NCBI GenBank assembly: GCA_030267965.1
Contig: BRYA01000071.1
Span: 50,955 to 84,296 of the forward strand
Reading direction: 5' to 3'
From: Triparma columacea
Taxonomy: Eukaryota; Sar; Bolidophyceae; Parmales; Triparmaceae
DNA length: 33,342 bases
The notes under the pieces were generated by a model, which was not told the DNA's origin, did no database searches, and saw only the letters and a list, made by a program, of their open reading frames with translations. Every line of letters starts with the position of its first letter. The first letter of the stretch is position 1. Made by a program: the position numbers and the translations under genes. Shown piece by piece: positions 31,069 through 33,342 of the stretch.

Positions 31069-33208
31069 CTAGTCTTCGTAATCGGGACCATCGTAATCAG
31101 CAGGCCTCCTCCACACCTTCTCTTCCGTCACTTCGTTGAAGAAGAAGTGTTTCTTCTTGGAATTTGAGTAAATTCTCGACCACGTTGGCGGAGCCGAGAT
31201 GACCGATAGATTTCTACTCTCGGACTGCCCTCTTATATCGGCCGCTTTTAAGTCAAAGGCAGCATCCTCGACAACAGGGGCGACATCCTCGACAACAGGG
31301 GCGACATCCTCGACAACATGGGCGGCATCCTGTCCAACCATAGATGATCCCCTAGGAAGATCATAACTGAGCCCATCAAGCGGTTCAGGTCTGCGTGGCG
31401 CAGATGATATTGCCATCTTGGGGACCGGATTTGCAACCGACTCAGCTTCTTCCTCGAAGTCATTATTCTTCTTCCAGAAACTCTTCCATGTGCTTGCTAT
31501 CGTGGAGGATGTGTCAGAACTATCTCCATTTTGCTCGGTGGGGCCTTTCCCCTCCGTCCCAGAGTAACCGTCCTGGTCGAGACCGACTTCAATGTCATCA
31601 TCTTCTAACGCCGATTCGATGGTCGCAAGCTCGTTAAGAGTTCCCTCATCTTCAATTTCGTCGAGATCCTCTTGGTCGGCTGCATGGGAAATTTCGATGT
31701 TCTTATCAATGAAATCGTCCATGTCGCCCCCGGGAATCGTGCAGATCATTTGACAGCCGAGCTTATTGAACGGATTAATGGCGTTTACGAAGCCTTTGCC
31801 TGCAACTAAACACATAGCACCAGGGGTAAAGTTGTCCGACATTTCGCACTTCTTCCCACCGATAATCATTGAACTGGTGATAAGCTTGTACTCGTAGTAG
31901 TAGTAGATGCCGGAAAGTCCAGGAATAATCTTTAAAGGGCTGAGGAGGCTGAGTGCAAGCTCAGCGCAGAACCCCCCCTTCTTACTTCGGGAAAATACCT
32001 TGAATTTGTGATCGTAACCAATGGGCGGGTTGTTGAACCACCTTAGGTTCCTATCCAACCACGCGTTGTACTTTTCCTCGGAAGACTACGATGAGCGAAG
32101 CAAGTCAGGAAAAGGGATTGGTAATTGGGATTGTTGTTCGGTGCTTTTTCGCACAATCTCACCTTTTGCTTTTCGATGTATTTTCGCTTGAACTCCGAGA
32201 ACTTGAGAGACCAGAACCCATAGAGCTTGACCTCGATCATCCTGAAGTACGCGTCACTGAAAGAGATGCGAAGTTCGACACGCGCTCCCTTGATTCTCAT
32301 GTTGGAGATCAGTAGTCTAGACTTAAAGAACGCCCAGAACGGGTCAGGAGTCCAAATGACGCGAAGTATGTCTCCAATGGGGGTGTTATCGGTAAAACCA
32401 AGGAGGTAATCGATGAAATCGAGGATCCGACCCACAGTATTGACGAAGGCTTGTTGGAGTGGAGTGAAAGCGAGAGTAAAGATGACCGTTTCTCCGTCCT
32501 GCTTTGCGGAAGTACGGCCGCGCTTCCTCGCAGCCTGTTCGAGTACGTGCTGCTTCTTCCAACGCAATGCGTGAGGAATGACGAGGCTGTGCCAGGCTGT
32601 TCCAAAGGCGGGCAAGAACGCAAGCCAATATGTAGTTGTATCGTCGGTGTCGCTTCCATGATGTTTAATCAGAACAATGAGAAGGATTGAGAAGATCAAG
32701 CAGCTCACAACGTACCCAGCCCACACCGCATAGTAGAAGGGTTCACAGATGGAGAGTCCAGCACGTGACATGACGTCATCAGGAATGTTTCGCCACTTCT
32801 CGAGGTTGTCGTAAAACTGCTTTCCCTTGCATATGCTCCGTTGTTTCTTCATCTCATCTTCCTTGGCGGAGCGCTGCTTCTTGATCTCAGCCTACGCGAC
32901 AAGCGAAGCGATCAAGCAAAATCGTGATTAGAATGTCTGTGGACCCCACCTTGCCCCCCCTAATCTCGAAGCCCACCCTATACTCCACCCACCCGCTCGT
33001 CTTGCCCCCCCCCCCCTCTTGCTCCAAGAACATCTCTGCTCAGACAACTTCTCTGCACATCCAATTCTCATCTCACCTGGATCTTCTCAATGTGCTTCTG
33101 GAGCTTCGTACCAGGATTATCATGATTGTTAACCCAGTAAATCATCCCTGCAGTATACACCGTGCATATGCCTATAAAGACGTAGCCTAGAATCTCCAAG
33201 ATCAGCAT
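31069..33208 (-). CDS. Three-TM protein with C-terminal WW domain next to the telomere, 625 aa
   Basis: Exons are 33208-33077, 32891-32163 and 32085-31069, both introns phase 0. TM segments are in exon 1 (LGYVFIGICTVYTAGMIYW) and exon 2 (FYYAVWAGYVVSCLIFSILL and YWLAFLPAFGTAWHSLVI). A soluble region of about 280 residues (LYGFWSLKFSEFKRKYI, WLDRNLRWFNNPPIGYDHKF, IYYYYEYKLITSSMIIGGKK) vaguely recalls DUF898-type proteins but I cannot confirm it. An acidic disordered linker has a three-copy repeat of VVEDVAP. It ends with a WW domain (WSRIYSNSKKKHFFFNEVTE, then EKVWRRP), which usually binds proline-rich partners. A tttacctctag just before the ATG looks like a splice acceptor, so an upstream exon may have been lost. 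Confidence 0.78.
31263..31325 (-). repeat. 21-bp coding tandem repeat, three copies
   Basis: Three copies (the third with two changes) of catcctcgacaacaggggcg plus one base on the plus strand. They encode repeated VVEDVAP units in the linker before the WW domain. Confidence 0.9.
32086..32162 (-). mobile_element. Introner-like intron (telomere-proximal gene, intron 2)
   Basis: This 77-bp intron reads gtgagATTGTGCGAAAAAGCACC at its start and GACTTGCTTCGCTCATCGTag at its end on the minus strand. The reverse complement of the end, ACGATGAGCGAAGCAAGTC, aligns with the start (GAT-G-GCGAA--AAG). The end is nearly the same as that of enolase intron 3 (TTGCTTCGCTC...TCGTAG), 26 kb away. Confidence 0.55.
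32892..33076 (-). mobile_element. Introner-like intron (telomere-proximal gene, intron 1)
   Basis: The 3' end (GATCGCTTCGCTTGTCGCGTag on the minus strand) belongs to the same set as enolase intron 3 and the neighbouring intron. The 5' end has no clear inverted partner, and the middle has a G run on the coding strand (plus-strand C run about 33005-33017), opposite to most introns here. It may be a composite or decayed element. Confidence 0.4.
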
Positions 33209-33277
33209 CTAGAGGTAAACAGTTTAGCGGTTAGTTACAGGGAAAAGATGAAATGGAGCGTCAAAATATGGTTGGGG

Positions 33278-33342
33278 TTAGGGTTAGGGTTAGGGTTAGG
33301 GTTAGGGTTAGGGTTAGGGTTAGGGTTAGGGTTAGGGTTAGG
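33278..33342 (+). repeat. Telomere array, TTAGGG x about 11
   Basis: About eleven perfect TTAGGG units run to the last base, preceded by a degenerate ggttgggg. The G-rich strand points outward, as at a right-hand chromosome end. The array is short, probably cut by the end of the assembly. Confidence 0.97.

Noticed and set aside
1..33342. tRNA, rRNA or snRNA genes
   Set aside because: Reading through the spacers I found no cloverleaf with A/B box consensus or rRNA-like sequence; a tRNAscan or Rfam search would be decisive and was not possible.

Overview
This is nuclear DNA of a unicellular eukaryotic alga, running to a chromosome end: the last 65 bases are a TTAGGG telomere array with the G-rich strand 3'-outermost. 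Nearly every gene has short GT-AG introns (29 reconstructed, 19 with a GTGAG donor), and exons join in frame with conserved protein families. Several proteins start with a signal peptide followed by a phenylalanine-containing motif of the ASAFAP type used for import into red-algal-derived complex plastids. Flagellar-type proteins are also present. Together this suggests a photosynthetic, flagellum-bearing stramenopile (ochrophyte). A bolidophyte/Parmales or pelagophyte-like alga is my guess, not a proof.

Layout. 42-822 (+): last exon of an unrecognised membrane protein cut by the window edge. 1115-2585 (-): calcyphosin-like EF-hand protein. 3023-4309 (+): secreted lipocalin-like, Cys-rich protein. 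4501-5454 (-): small predicted plastid protein. 5717-7605 (-): enolase with a bipartite plastid leader. 7609-7885 (+): broken 5'-truncated elongation factor P copy. 7945-8616 (-): ISCA2-type Fe-S assembly protein. 8770-9318 (+): Gly-rich protein. 9545-10789 (-): phytanoyl-CoA-dioxygenase-like oxygenase. 10790-11249: very AT-rich spacer. 11250-12467 (+): CRAL-TRIO protein. 12520-19948 (-): 2270-residue ARM/ankyrin/adenylate kinase/IQ fusion. 20169-20723 (+): PP1 inhibitor-3-like protein. 20765-23593 (-): kinesin-9. 23716-24310 (+): Cys-rich membrane protein. 24433-25041 (-): SET protein. 25351-27078 (+): basic chromatin-type protein. 27259-28020 (-): Vti1-like SNARE. 28457-29488 (+): charged coiled-coil protein. 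29634-30945 (+): possible LON-like/Tudor-like protein. 31069-33208 (-): three-TM protein with a C-terminal WW domain, starting 69 bp from the telomere repeats.

Functional themes. Kinesin-9, the ARM-ankyrin-adenylate kinase fusion and the calcyphosin-like protein fit a motile flagellum. The enolase, the small LPFG-motif protein and perhaps the LON-like protein fit plastid metabolism or biogenesis. Genes alternate in strand, often sharing short divergent promoters, with intergenic spaces of roughly 50-460 bp.

The most interesting signal is in the introns. Several introns of unrelated genes share GAGCGAA near the 5' end and the reverse complement TTCGCTC near the 3' end, often as imperfect terminal inverted repeats just inside the splice sites. 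This is the pattern expected of introner elements (DNA-transposon-derived introns). Separately, most other introns use long C homopolymers as the pyrimidine tract.
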